DNA from: Planctomycetota bacterium
GTDB lineage: Bacteria; Planctomycetota; UBA1135; GCA-002686595
NCBI GenBank assembly: GCA_020638875.1
Contig: JACKHS010000003.1
Coordinates: 124,001-188,000 of the forward strand
Direction: 5' to 3'
DNA length: 64,000 nucleotides
In this document: positions 8,355 to 16,996 of the stretch, one piece after another
Layout of the letters: every line of letters begins with the position of its first letter
Numbering within the stretch: position 1 is the stretch's first letter
Made by a program: the position numbers and the translations under genes
Notes under the pieces: model-generated
What the model was told of the DNA's origin: nothing
Seen by the model: only the letters and a program-made list of their open reading frames with translations
Databases searched by the model: none

Positions 8355-9449
8355 CTACTTCCCGATCAGGAAGTGCGCGACGTCGCCCTCGCGCATCACG
8401 TAGTCGCGGCCCTCGACGCGCAGCTTGCCGGCGGCCTTGATGGCGGCCTCGGACTCGTGCTGCACGAGGTCGTCCACCGAGTAGACCTCGGCGCGGATGT
8501 AGCCCTTCTCGAAGTCCGAGTGGATCACGCCCGCGGCCTTGGGCCCCGTGTCGCCCTGCATGATGTTCCAGGCGCGGATCTCCTTCACGCCCGCCGTGAA
8601 GAAGGTCTGCAGGCCGAGCAGGTGGTAGGCGTGGCGGATCAGGCGGTTGAGGCCCGGCTCGGTGAGGCCCATGTCCTCGAGGAACACCGCGCGGTCCTCG
8701 GGCTCCATGGTCGAGAGCTCGCCCTCGATGTCGCAGCACAGCACGATCACCTCGGCGCCGCCCTGCGCGGCGTGCTCGCGCACCGCCTGCACGCGCGGCG
8801 ACTCGCCGGCGAGGTCGTCGTCGCTGACGTTGGCCACGAAGAGCACGGGCTTCATCGTCATCAGGAAGAGCGGCTTGAGCGCCGCGCGCTCCTGGTCCTT
8901 CCACTCGAGGGTGCGCAGCTGCGTGCCGGCCTCGAGGGCTTCCTTGGCGCGCTCGAAGATCGCCTTCTGAGCGAGCGAGTCCTTGTCGCCGCTGCGCGCC
9001 TTCTTGGACACGCGGTCGATGTTGCGGTTGACGGTCTCGAGGTCGGCCAGCGCCAGCTCGAGCTCGATCACCTCGATGTCGCGCCGCGGATCGACCTCGC
9101 CGTGCACGTGCACGACGTCGCCCTTGGTGAAGCAGCGCACCACGTGGGCGATCGCGTCGACCTCCTTGATGTTCGCGAGGAACTTGTTGCCCAGGCCCTC
9201 GCCCTTCGACGCGCCCTCGACGAGCCCGGCGATGTCCACCATCTTCAGGCTGGCGGGCAGCACGCGGTCGGTCTTGATGTAGCGGTGGATGATCTCCAGG
9301 CGCTCGTCCGGCACGTCCACGATGCCGACGTTGGGCTCGATGGTGCAGAACGGATAATTGGCGCTCTCCGCGCCGGCGGCGGTGACGGCGTTGAAGAGGG
9401 TCGACTTGCCCACGTTGGGCAGACCGACGATTCCACAGGCGACGCTCAT
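8355..9449 (-). CDS. ychF: Redox-regulated ATPase YchF (Obg family)
   Basis: A 364-aa protein at the usual length for YchF/OLA1, a universally conserved Obg-family ATPase linked to ribosomes and stress responses. The P-loop is GLPNVGKSTLFNAVT (about 8-22), followed by the family stretch NYPFCTIEPNVGIVDVPD. The DIAGLVEGASKGEGLGNKFL segment is the G3 region. The G4 position reads NVSD rather than NKxD, in line with the relaxed specificity that lets YchF use ATP. The C-terminal TGS domain is clear (FTAGVKEIRAWNIMQGDTG ... EGDVAHFLIGK). It is convergent with the beta-helix gene, with 6 bases between the stops. Confidence 0.96.
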   Translation of the reverse strand: MSVACGIVGLPNVGKSTLFNAVTAAGAESANYPFCTIEPNVGIVDVPDERLEIIHRYIKTDRVLPASLKMVDIAGLVEGASKGEGLGNKFLANIKEVDAIAHVVRCFTKGDVVHVHGEVDPRRDIEVIELELALADLETVNRNIDRVSKKARSGDKDSLAQKAIFERAKEALEAGTQLRTLEWKDQERAALKPLFLMTMKPVLFVANVSDDDLAGESPRVQAVREHAAQGGAEVIVLCCDIEGELSTMEPEDRAVFLEDMGLTEPGLNRLIRHAYHLLGLQTFFTAGVKEIRAWNIMQGDTGPKAAGVIHSDFEKGYIRAEVYSVDDLVQHESEAAIKAAGKLRVEGRDYVMREGDVAHFLIGK

Positions 9450-9516
9450 GGGGGGTGCTTCGGGAGGCTGGAGCCGGGGTTCGAACGCGGCATTGTAGCG
9501 GCGCCTCCGCGCGCGC

Positions 9517-11217
9517 CTACTCGCCGACCTGCTGCAAGACGGAGCGCGCCGCCGCGCGGCCCGGGTCGCGCTGGAGCACGGCGCGGGCCTCGCGGGCGGC
9601 CTCCTGCGGGCGCCCGCGCGCGAGCAGCACCAGGGCCAGGTTCGTGCGCGCGTCGAGCTGCGCGGGGTCGAGCGCGAGCGCGGCGCGCAGGGCCTCCTCG
9701 GCCGCGGGGTAGTCGCCCGCGTTGCCCTGGGCGGCGCCGAGCTTGGCCGCCACCGCGGCGTTCCCGGGCAGGCGCCGGCGCGCCTCGACCAGGAACGGCA
9801 CGGCCTGCGACGCGCGCCCGAGGTCCAGCAGCAGCGAGCCCAGGCTGGCGTAGACGCCGACGAGCTCGGGGTCGAGCTGCAGCGCCTGCTGCGCGTGGGC
9901 GAGCGCCTCCTGCGGCCGGCGCGCGGCGGCGAGCGCCTGGGCCAGCTCGTGGTGGGCGCGCGCGTTGTCGGGGTCGAGCGCGAGCACGCTCCCCCACAAG
10001 CGCTCGGCGCTCGCGTAGTCGGCGTGGCGGGCGCGCGTCGCGAGGCCGAGCGGCAGCGCCGCGGCCGCGAGCAGCAGCGCGCCGACGAGCGCGGCCCGCG
10101 CGCCGCACGCGCGCTCCAGCAGGAACCACGCGCCGGGCACGACGAGCCCGAGCACGCACGCGAGCGGCAGCACCATGCGGTGCTCGGCGATCCACTCGCC
10201 GCTGAGCGGCACGACGCTCGAGCTCGGCGCGAGCAAGGCGAAGAACGCGACGCCGAGGAAACCGGCGACGTGCTTGCGCCGCACCGCCCACAGGCTCGCC
10301 GCGACGAGCGCGAGCACGAACGCGCCCGGCGCGAGCGCCGGCCCCCACGCGCGCACGATCGGCCAGGCCGAGTAGTCGAAGCGCAGCGGCCGCGGCCACA
10401 GCGCGAGGCGCAGGTACTGCGGGATCGCGAGCGTCTGCGTGCGCAGGTAGTCGAGGCTCGACACGCGCGTCTGCTCGAGGCCCACGCTCGCGCCGCGGTC
10501 GCCGCTCGCCACGGCGAGCGCGAGCACGAGCCACGACGCGGCGAGCGCGAGGTGCAGCCCCTTGCGCGCGCGCCAGGCCTCGGCGAACGACCCGGCGTGC
10601 CGCGTGCGATCCCAGAGCAGCACGAGCAGCGGTCCGGCGACCGCCATCTCCTTGCTCGCCATCGCGGCGCTCATCGCGAGCGCCGCGAGCGCGCTCGTAC
10701 CGCGCCCGCCCTCGCCGGCGCACACGCGGTCCGCGGCCGTGAACGCGAGCAGCAGGAAGAGCGCCGCCAGCGTCTCGTTGCGGTACACGACCTGGTCGAG
10801 CGCGTCGGTCTGCAGCGGATGCAGCAGCCACAGCAACGCGATCGCGAACGCGAGCCCCAGCGCGTGCGGCGCGAGACGCGTCGCCGCCAACACGCGCCGC
10901 GCCGCGGCGAACAGCGCCAGCCCCGCCGCGACGTGCAGCGCGACGTTCGTCAGGCGGTAGGCGAAGGGCTCCAGCCCCCCGATCGCGTGGTCGAGCGCGA
11001 GCGACAGCGCCACCAGCGGCCGCCCGCTCGCGCCCGAGCCGGCCGGCCCGGTCAGGCTCTCGCTCGGCGGCCACAGGTGCCGCACGTTGGGGCTCTGCAC
11101 GATCGACAGCACGTCGTCGTACAGGAAGGGCATGCGCAGCCCGTTCGCGTAGGCCCAGACCCCGGCCGCCGCGAGGACGACGCTGGCGAGCAGCAGGGAC
11201 GCGCGGCGCGGGGGCAT
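9517..11217 (-). CDS. TMTC-like (DUF1736) polytopic membrane protein with C-terminal TPRs
   Basis: A 566-aa protein with roughly ten hydrophobic helices over its first 410 residues and tetratricopeptide repeats over the last 140 (for example AHHELAQALAAARRPQEALA and similar 34-residue units). The N-terminal part carries the acidic first-loop motif FLYDDVLSI and a conserved SKEM segment after the fifth helix, as in GT-C-type TMTC proteins, which in animals are O-mannosyltransferases. Bacterial homologues are mostly uncharacterised; a role in glycan transfer to secreted proteins is inference. The start at 11217 was chosen because it begins a clean signal-anchor helix; the frame is open far upstream without conserved sequence. 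It is divergent from the sigma-factor gene across 108 bp. Confidence 0.8.
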   Translation of the reverse strand: MPPRRASLLLASVVLAAAGVWAYANGLRMPFLYDDVLSIVQSPNVRHLWPPSESLTGPAGSGASGRPLVALSLALDHAIGGLEPFAYRLTNVALHVAAGLALFAAARRVLAATRLAPHALGLAFAIALLWLLHPLQTDALDQVVYRNETLAALFLLLAFTAADRVCAGEGGRGTSALAALAMSAAMASKEMAVAGPLLVLLWDRTRHAGSFAEAWRARKGLHLALAASWLVLALAVASGDRGASVGLEQTRVSSLDYLRTQTLAIPQYLRLALWPRPLRFDYSAWPIVRAWGPALAPGAFVLALVAASLWAVRRKHVAGFLGVAFFALLAPSSSVVPLSGEWIAEHRMVLPLACVLGLVVPGAWFLLERACGARAALVGALLLAAAALPLGLATRARHADYASAERLWGSVLALDPDNARAHHELAQALAAARRPQEALAHAQQALQLDPELVGVYASLGSLLLDLGRASQAVPFLVEARRRLPGNAAVAAKLGAAQGNAGDYPAAEEALRAALALDPAQLDARTNLALVLLARGRPQEAAREARAVLQRDPGRAAARSVLQQVGE

Positions 11218-11325
11218 CGGCGGAGCATAGCACCGCGCGGCGCGCGCCCGCCCGTCGACGTCGCGCGCGGATTCGGCGGATTCCCTCCCCCACGCGGCGC
11301 GCCGCGCGCACCTTCGAGCACAGCC

Positions 11326-12907
11326 ATGGGCGCCTCCCACGACGACCTCACGCGGCACGCCGCCCTGCTCGCCGGCCTCGCGCGCGGCCTGATGGGGCCC
11401 GGCGCGGACGCGGACGACCTGCAACAGGAGGTCTGGCTCGCCGCGTTGCAGGGCGGCGCCGCCGTCTCGCGCCCGCACGGCTGGCTCGCGACGGTGGCGC
11501 GACGCCTCGCCGCGCGCGAGCGCCTCAGCGAGGCGCGCCGGCGCGAACGCGAGCGGCACGTCGCGCGCGCCGAGCAGCAACCCGCGCCGCAGGAGCTCGT
11601 GGCCGAGCTCGAGATCGCGCAGCGGCTGACCGCGGCCGTGCGGCGCCTCGCGGAGCCGCTGCGCAGCACGCTGCACCAGCACTACGCGGAGGGGCTCACG
11701 GCGGCCGAGATCGCCGAGCGCACGCGCGTACCGGTCGAGACCGTCCGCTCGCGCATCCAGCGCGGCCTCGAGCTGCTGCGGCGCGACCTCGCGCGCGAGC
11801 TCGGGGACGACGCCCGCGCGTGGCGCGCGGCGTTCGCGCCGCTGCTCGCGCTGACCACCGCCCGACGGGGAGGACTCATGGCGACGACCTGGAAGCTCGT
11901 CGGCGCGGGCGCGCTCGCGCTCGCCGCCCTGACGATCGCGTGGAAGAACGTGGAGACCGAGCGCGCCGCGCCGCGCGGCCTCGAGCGCACGGAGGCGTGG
12001 AGCGCCGAGCTCGCGCGCGCCTCGCGGTCGGACGGCGAGCTGCGCCCGCCGCCCGCGGCGCCGGAGCGCGCCGCCCGCCGCCGCCCGTGGGCGCCCCGCG
12101 CTCGAGCACGGCGCGCGCGTCGCGGAGCGGGCGCCCGACCCGCCCGCGTCAACGACGGCCGTCGCGCCGCCGACGCCGCAGCCCGTCGTCGAGCTGCCCG
12201 CGTACGTCGTCCCGCCGCTGCCGGAGCCGTCGGGCACGCTCGTCGGTCGGGTGACGCTCGCGGAGGGCGAGCCGACGGAGCTCGCGCCGCTGAAGATCTC
12301 CGCGGACCAGTGCAAGCCGCTCGACCTCTCGCTGCTGGATCTCACCGACCCGACGCTGCTCGTCGGCGCGGAGCGCGGGCTGCGCGACGTCGTCGTGCAG
12401 GTCGAGGTGCCCGACGCGCGCGTGACGGTCCCCGACGAGCCGTTCGTCGTCACGTCCGAGCGGTGGCGCTTCGAGCCGCACGTCACGCTGCTCCCGATCG
12501 GTAGCCGCGTGCAGTTCCACAACGCCGACCCGGGCTCGATCCACGTCCACACCTTCGCGCAGAAGAACGGCGAGTTCCACCGGACGCTCGGCGCGGGGAC
12601 GTCGAGCGTCGACTACGCGCTGAAGTCGCCCGAGGCCGTGTTCGTGAAGGACGACATCCACCCCTGGACGAGCGCCACGCTCTTCGCCACCGACACGCCC
12701 TTCGCCGCGCGGACCGACGCCGAGGGCAAGTTCGCGATCGCGGGCCTCCCCCCCGGCGAGTACACCGTCACCGTCTGGCACGAGCTGCTCGGGACGGCGC
12801 GCGAGAGCGCGCGCATCGTCGTCGACCAGTCGACGGCCCTGGACTTCGTGCTGCGCCCGCGGAAGGGGCGCCTGGATGGGCGGCGCCGCGTCGACGGGAC
12901 GCGCTGA
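11326..12907 (+). CDS. Membrane-tethered ECF-type sigma factor with extracytoplasmic cupredoxin-like domain, copy 1 (frameshifted)
   Basis: The first 175 residues are a sigma-70 group 4 (ECF-type) factor: region 2 with GADADDLQQEVWLAAL and PHGWLATVARRLA, and region 4 with HQHYAEGLTAAEIAERTRVP then VETVRSRIQRGLELL. A transmembrane helix follows (TTWKLVGAGALALAALTIAW), then a Pro/Ala-rich linker and a domain resembling periplasmic cupredoxin-like proteins that continue into a carboxypeptidase-regulatory-like fold (RFEPHVTLLPIGSRVQFHN, KFAIAGLPPGEYTVTVWHE). The sigma half is in frame 1 and the C-terminal half in frame 2; the switch lies near 12030-12070 in a GCC/CGC-rich stretch. The adjacent paralogue is uninterrupted, so an indel is likely. 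An SD-like GGAGG precedes an in-frame ATG at 11878, which could give a separate membrane product. The ligand motif reads DDIHPWT in place of CDxHPWM. Confidence 0.72.
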
Positions 12908-13001
12908 CGCCCCGCATCCGGTCCGTGCCGGCCCGCGCGCGCCTTTTCCGCGATTGACCGGACCCACCTCGCCGGGTGCGCGCACCCTGGAGGACGAACG
13001 C

Positions 13002-14546
13002 ATGGACGCGATGCAACCGGACGACGACCTCGCGCGCCTCACGCGCCACTCGGCCTTCCTCGCCAGCCTCGCGCGTGGCTTGGTGGGCCCGGGCGCCGAC
13101 GCGGACGACCTCCAACAGGAGGTCTGGCTCGCAGCCCTCGCCGGAGAGGCGTCGGTGTCGTCCCCGCGCGGCTGGCTGGCCACGGTGGCGCGCCGCCTGG
13201 CCAGCCGGCAGCGCACTTCCGAGGCCCGCCGTCGCGAACGCGAGCGCCTCGCCGCGCGCGAGGAGAGCGAGGCCGAGGAGGAGCTGGGCCACGAGCTCGA
13301 GATCGCCGAGCGCCTGACCGCGGCGGTTCGGCGCCTCGAGGAGCCGCTGCGCATGACGCTGCACCTGCACTACGCGGAGGGTCTCTCGGCCACCGCGATC
13401 GCGCGGCGCATGCAGGTGCCGGTCGAGACGGTGCGCACGCGCATCAAGCGCAGCCTCGCGCGCTTGCGCGAGGACCTCGCGCGGCAGCTCGGCGACGACG
13501 AGCGCGGGTGGCGCGCCGCGCTGGCGCCGCTGGTCTCGTTGCCGACGCTCAGGACGCTGCAACGCGGCGGGCTCTTCGCGCTGTCGTGGAAGCTGGGCAC
13601 CGCGACGGCGGCCTTCGTGGCGCTCGTCTACGTCTGCGCGCCCGACAGCGGCTCGAAGCCGCTGATCCCGCTGACGCCGGCGCTCACGCCGTCCGCGCAC
13701 GAGGAGCTCGCGGCCGCGCCCGCGCCGGAGCTCGCCAGGCGCCGAGCGCCGGCGCCGGCAGGCACGCCGGCCGCGGGGAGCGCGAGCGCGCCGGCGCCCG
13801 CGCTTGCCCCCGTCACCACGCGCGCGGACGCGACGCCGATCGGGCGCCTCACCGGCGTCGTCTACCTCCAGCACGACGCGCCGACGCTGCCGCCGCTCGA
13901 CCTCGAGGAGCTCGTGCGCACGAGCGCCTGCGGACCGCCGCTCGGCATGGACACCACCGATCGCCGCCTGCGCGTCGACGAGTTGCACCGACTGCGCGAC
14001 GTGGTGATCGTCCTGCGCGTGCGCGGCGCCCAGGTGCCGCGCGACGTCGTCCCGCGGCCCGAGCGTACGCTCACGATGCGCGCGGGCCGGTTCGAGCCCT
14101 ACGTGACCATCGCGCCCCACGGGGCGCGGCTGCGTCTGGCGAACGAGGCGCGCGAGAACCACGTCGTGCATAGCTACGCCAAGCAGAACCCCGCGTTCAA
14201 CGTCACCGTACCCTTCGGCCGGCCGTTCGAGCGCACCTTCGCGCTGGAGTCGGCTGAGCGCTTCGAGGTCAAGGACGACCTGCGGCCGTGGATGAGCGCG
14301 TGGGTCTGCGTCGAGAGCTCGCCGCACGTCGCGATCACCGACGAACACGGCGCGTTCACGCTCGAGGACCTGCCGCCCGGGCAGTGGTTCCTGCGCGCGT
14401 GGCACCCGCTGTTCGGCGAGGTCAAGGTGCGCGACCGCGTCTCGATCGAGGCGAACGAGACGACGACCACCACGCTGGGCCTCGTGCTCGACCAGGAGCA
14501 CCTCGACCTCCTGAAGCCGAAGGAGCGCGCGGAGCCGGGGAAGTAA
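13002..14546 (+). CDS. Membrane-tethered ECF-type sigma factor with extracytoplasmic cupredoxin-like domain, copy 2
   Basis: An intact 514-aa fusion. Residues 10-75 are sigma region 2 (GADADDLQQEVWLAAL, 31-46) and 105-162 are region 4 (helix-turn-helix at LSATAIARRMQVPVETVRTR). A hydrophobic segment at about 190-212 (FALSWKLGTATAAFVALVY) should cross the membrane, putting the sigma part inside and the rest outside. Residues 220-280 are an Ala/Pro linker. Residues 281-495 match the paralogue's C-terminal domain: a single Cys310, RFEPYVTIAPHGARLRL, EVKDDLRPWMSAW (422-434) and the CarboxypepD_reg-like AFTLEDLPPGQWFLRAWHPL. The cupredoxin C-x-x-H-x-x-M triad reads D-x-x-R-x-x-M. A strong GGAGG at 12989-12993 sets the start. 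I know of no named family with this architecture; signal-dependent release or recruitment of the sigma part is inference. Confidence 0.82.
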   Translation: MDAMQPDDDLARLTRHSAFLASLARGLVGPGADADDLQQEVWLAALAGEASVSSPRGWLATVARRLASRQRTSEARRRERERLAAREESEAEEELGHELEIAERLTAAVRRLEEPLRMTLHLHYAEGLSATAIARRMQVPVETVRTRIKRSLARLREDLARQLGDDERGWRAALAPLVSLPTLRTLQRGGLFALSWKLGTATAAFVALVYVCAPDSGSKPLIPLTPALTPSAHEELAAAPAPELARRRAPAPAGTPAAGSASAPAPALAPVTTRADATPIGRLTGVVYLQHDAPTLPPLDLEELVRTSACGPPLGMDTTDRRLRVDELHRLRDVVIVLRVRGAQVPRDVVPRPERTLTMRAGRFEPYVTIAPHGARLRLANEARENHVVHSYAKQNPAFNVTVPFGRPFERTFALESAERFEVKDDLRPWMSAWVCVESSPHVAITDEHGAFTLEDLPPGQWFLRAWHPLFGEVKVRDRVSIEANETTTTTLGLVLDQEHLDLLKPKERAEPGK

Positions 14547-14619
14547 GCGGGCGGACGGAGCGCGACGCGGGATCCGCGGTAGCCTGTCGGCCCGCCGCCG
14601 CCCCCAGCCCCCGCGCCCC

Positions 14620-15051
14620 ATGGAGTCCGAACTCTCGATCGTCGTCGAGCGCCCCGTCGCCGAGGTCTTCGCGAAGACCCTGAACGACGTGACCGCCTGG
14701 AGTCGCACGTGCCTCGAGGAGGAGGTGCTGGAGGACCGCGGCGGCGTCGGGACGCGGCTGCGCCTCGTGACCGAGGAGCGCGGGCAGCGCATGGAGTTCC
14801 TGGGCACCGTCACCGAGCACGCGGCGCCGCGCTACTCGGCGCTGCACCTGGTCGGCCCGCACTTCGACCTCGACGTGCGCTACGACTTCGAGGACCTCGG
14901 CGGCCGCACGCGCGTCACGCAGCGCTCGCGCGTGAGCGGCAAGGGCAGCTTCAAGCTGATGATCGCGGTCGGCGGCCCCGTGATGAAGCAGGCCGCGCAG
15001 GCGGCGCAGCGCGCGGAGCTGGAGCGCTTGAAGGCGTACTGCGAGGGCTGA
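14620..15051 (+). CDS. SRPBCC-family protein
   Basis: A 143-aa START-like SRPBCC protein. It begins MESELSIVVERPVAEVFAKT, with the usual N-terminal strand and helix in which a prosthetic-group or lipid-binding cavity is built by a long C-terminal helix (about 118-141). The middle strands (HFDLDVRYDFEDLGGRTRV and TQRSRVSGKGSFKL) fit polyketide-cyclase/dehydrase-like members. No catalytic residue can be assigned, and ligand and function are unknown. It lies 73 bases after the second sigma-fusion gene on the same strand, so it may share its transcript. The stop is followed at once by a 32-bp tandem repeat that continues into the end of ridA. Confidence 0.7.
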   Translation: MESELSIVVERPVAEVFAKTLNDVTAWSRTCLEEEVLEDRGGVGTRLRLVTEERGQRMEFLGTVTEHAAPRYSALHLVGPHFDLDVRYDFEDLGGRTRVTQRSRVSGKGSFKLMIAVGGPVMKQAAQAAQRAELERLKAYCEG

Positions 15052-15144
15052 GGCGCGCTACAGCAGCGCGACGCCACCGAGAAGGCGCGCTACAGCAGCG
15101 CGACCCCACCGAGAAGGCGCGCTACAAGAGCGCGACGCAATCGA
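15051..15144. repeat. 32-bp tandem repeat, three units, covering the 3' end of ridA
   Basis: Units begin at 15051, 15083 and 15115, each starting AGGCGCGCTACA. The first two differ by one base; the third is degenerate and contains the ridA stop codon and last codons. The extra units therefore look like duplications of the ridA 3' end inserted into the convergent SRPBCC-ridA junction. No coding role is visible. Confidence 0.85.
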
Positions 15145-15508
15145 TCTCCACGTCCACGCCCTTGGGCAGGCCGGCGACGGCCACGGTCGCGCGGGCGGGC
15201 GGCGTGTCGCCGGAGAACCAGCGCGCGTAGACCTCGTTGACCGCCGCGAAGTGCGCCATGTCGGAGAGGTACACGGTGCACTTCAACGCGCGCGCGAGGC
15301 TCGTGCCGGCGGCCTCGAGCACGGCGCCGAGGTTCTTCAGCACCTGCTCGGCCTGCACGACGACGTCGCCCTCGACGAGCGCGCCGGTGGTCGGGTCGAG
15401 CGCGATCTGGCCCGAGCAGTGCACGAGGCCGCCGGCGATCACGGCCTGGCTGTAGGGCCCGATGGCGGCGGGAGCGTGCGGCGTGGAGACGATGCGGCGT
15501 TCGGTCAT
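15122..15508 (-). CDS. ridA: RidA-family enamine/imine deaminase
   Basis: A 128-aa YjgF/YER057c/UK114-family protein, a trimeric cytosolic enzyme that hydrolyses reactive 2-aminoacrylate-type enamines made by PLP enzymes. Visible family features are TPHAPAAIGPYSQAVIAGGL near the N-terminus, HCSGQIALDPTTGALVEGD, VYLSDMAHFAAVNEVYARWF and the C-terminal PPARATVAVAGLPKGVDVEI, which carries the conserved Arg that binds the carboxylate of the substrate. It follows coaD on the same strand with 7 bases between, so the two are probably co-transcribed. Length and sequence are normal for the family. Confidence 0.93.
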   Translation of the reverse strand: MTERRIVSTPHAPAAIGPYSQAVIAGGLVHCSGQIALDPTTGALVEGDVVVQAEQVLKNLGAVLEAAGTSLARALKCTVYLSDMAHFAAVNEVYARWFSGDTPPARATVAVAGLPKGVDVEIDCVALL

Positions 15509-15515
15509 CGGAGGC

Positions 15516-16028
15516 TCAGTCGGTGAGGGCCGCGAGCTTCGCGGCGACGTGGGCGGGCACCAGCGCGGAGACGTCCCCGCCGAGGCGGGCGATCTGACGC
15601 ACGAGGGTGCTGGAGATGTGCGAGAGCGCCGGCGCGGCGCCCAGGAAGACGGTCTCGAGCTCGGGCATCAGCGCGCGGTTCGTGTGCGCCATCGCGAGCT
15701 CGTACTCGAGGTCCGCGCCGCCGCGCACGCCGCGCACGACCACGCGCGCGCCGTGCTCGCGGCAGGCGTCGACGAGCAGGCCGCGCGTCTGCGCGACGAC
15801 GAGGCCGGGCTCGTCGGCGAGCGCCTCGCGCAGCAGCGCGCAGCGCGTGTCCGCGTCGAGCAGCGCGCGCTTCTCGGCGTGGGCGGCGACGAGCACCACC
15901 ACCTCGCCGAACAGCGCGCACGCGCGGCGCAGGAGGTCGAGGTGCCCCAAGGTCACCGGGTCGAAGCTGCCGGGGAAGACGGCCTTGCAGGCGCCGGCCG
16001 CGGAGCCCATGCCAGTCGGGGTGCTCAT
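15516..16028 (-). CDS. coaD: Phosphopantetheine adenylyltransferase
   Basis: A 170-aa CoaD, which transfers AMP from ATP to 4'-phosphopantetheine to give dephospho-CoA, the penultimate step of coenzyme A synthesis. The nucleotidyltransferase motif is VFPGSFDPVTLGHLDLL (T/H-x-G-H signature) and the C-terminal ISSTLVR is the second ATP-binding motif. VVVRGVRGGADLEYELAMAH and LETVFLGAAPALSHISS are typical. An N-terminal extension of about 13 residues precedes the fold; the internal Met7 could be the true start. It is in a minus-strand run with ridA downstream and two small envelope genes upstream. Confidence 0.95.
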   Translation of the reverse strand: MSTPTGMGSAAGACKAVFPGSFDPVTLGHLDLLRRACALFGEVVVLVAAHAEKRALLDADTRCALLREALADEPGLVVAQTRGLLVDACREHGARVVVRGVRGGADLEYELAMAHTNRALMPELETVFLGAAPALSHISSTLVRQIARLGGDVSALVPAHVAAKLAALTD

Positions 16029-16047
16029 GGCGCGGAGTGTAGCGGAG

Positions 16048-16350
16048 TCAGGCCGACCAGGCCCAGCCGGCGAGCGCGCTGACGACGTTGGCGCCGACGG
16101 CGACGAGCAGCGCGTGCCTCGCGGGCACGCGCGCGCTCCAGGCGAGCCCCAGCACCTCGAACGCGGCGACGCAGAGCTCCACCGCGAGCCACGGCACGCC
16201 GGCCGCCAGCGCCGTCCAGCCCAGGGGGTGACTGACGAGGTTCAGGCCCGCGAGGGCGGGCACGACGCGACGACGCGCGGGCGAAGCGCACGCGACCGCG
16301 CTCTCGAGCGCCAGCGTCGCGAGCAGCGCGCCGAGGTAGCCCCAGGGCAC
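16048..16350 (-). CDS. Small membrane protein of unknown function
   Basis: A 100-aa hydrophobic protein with three to four predicted helices (GYLGALLATLALESAVACA; GWTALAAGVPWLAVELCVAA; HALLVAVGANVVSALAGWAW). I do not recognise the family. The start is a GTG one base after the stop of the upstream gene at 16352, so the two are translationally linked, and its stop is 19 bases before coaD. High third-position GC in this frame and the tight spacing support a real gene. Confidence 0.6.
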   Translation of the reverse strand: MPWGYLGALLATLALESAVACASPARRRVVPALAGLNLVSHPLGWTALAAGVPWLAVELCVAAFEVLGLAWSARVPARHALLVAVGANVVSALAGWAWSA

Positions 16351-16351
16351 G

Positions 16352-16912
16352 TCAGTCCGTCCGCGCGCGTCCGCGGCGCACGACGAGCAGGGCGACGACG
16401 CCCAGGGCGACGAGCGCGCCGATCAGCGCCCCGGGCAGCATCGTCCCGAGCGCACCGCGGACCGAGCCGGTGCGCGTCTCGCTCACGCGGCGCAGGCGCA
16501 GCTCGCCGTCGGCGAGGCCCTCGAGCGCGAGGTGCGTCTCGACGCGCTGGACCGGGTTCCTCAGCGGCACGCTCGCCACCTCGGCCGGCAGGTCGGCGAC
16601 GAGCGCGTGGCCCTCGAACGTCCCCGCCTCCCAGCGCTCCGGCACCGCGGCGCCGGCGGCGAAGGCCCACAGGCGCGTGCCGTACTTCGACGAGAACTCG
16701 AAGGGCTCGCCGACGCGCACCTCGCGCACGCCGAAGCCCGCCGTCGGCGCGGCGACGAGGCGCCAGCCGTGCGCGTCGCCCTCGAGCACGAGCACGTGCT
16801 CCACGTCGTGATACCCGGGCGGCAGCACGTCGCGCGCGAGCGCGGGTCCGGCGAGCGCGACGAGCGCGACGAGCGCGCAGAGGAGCGAGGCGAGGCGGGG
16901 CGAGCGCGACAT
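16352..16912 (-). CDS. Exported, membrane-anchored protein of unknown function
   Basis: A 186-aa protein with an N-terminal signal peptide (LASLLCALVALVALAGPALA, cleavage likely after ALA), a predicted beta-rich extracytoplasmic body and a single C-terminal transmembrane helix (about 155-178, GTMLPGALIGALVALGVVAL) followed by a short Arg-rich cytoplasmic tail. This type I topology is clear, but I recognise no domain. It heads a minus-strand set with the small membrane protein, coaD and ridA. It is divergent from comEC, with 84 bases between the starts. Confidence 0.62.
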   Translation of the reverse strand: MSRSPRLASLLCALVALVALAGPALARDVLPPGYHDVEHVLVLEGDAHGWRLVAAPTAGFGVREVRVGEPFEFSSKYGTRLWAFAAGAAVPERWEAGTFEGHALVADLPAEVASVPLRNPVQRVETHLALEGLADGELRLRRVSETRTGSVRGALGTMLPGALIGALVALGVVALLVVRRGRARTD

Positions 16913-16996
16913 GGCGGCACTCTACCTGCGCCCGGGTCCGCTGTCTCCACGAGCTTTCCGGCGCGCGGCGCGTGACCGCGGCGCGCGGCGCGCGTC

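Noticed and set aside
11326..12907. Programmed ribosomal frameshift in the first sigma fusion
   Set aside because: I saw no slippery heptamer or downstream pseudoknot, and the paralogue encodes the same architecture in a single frame.
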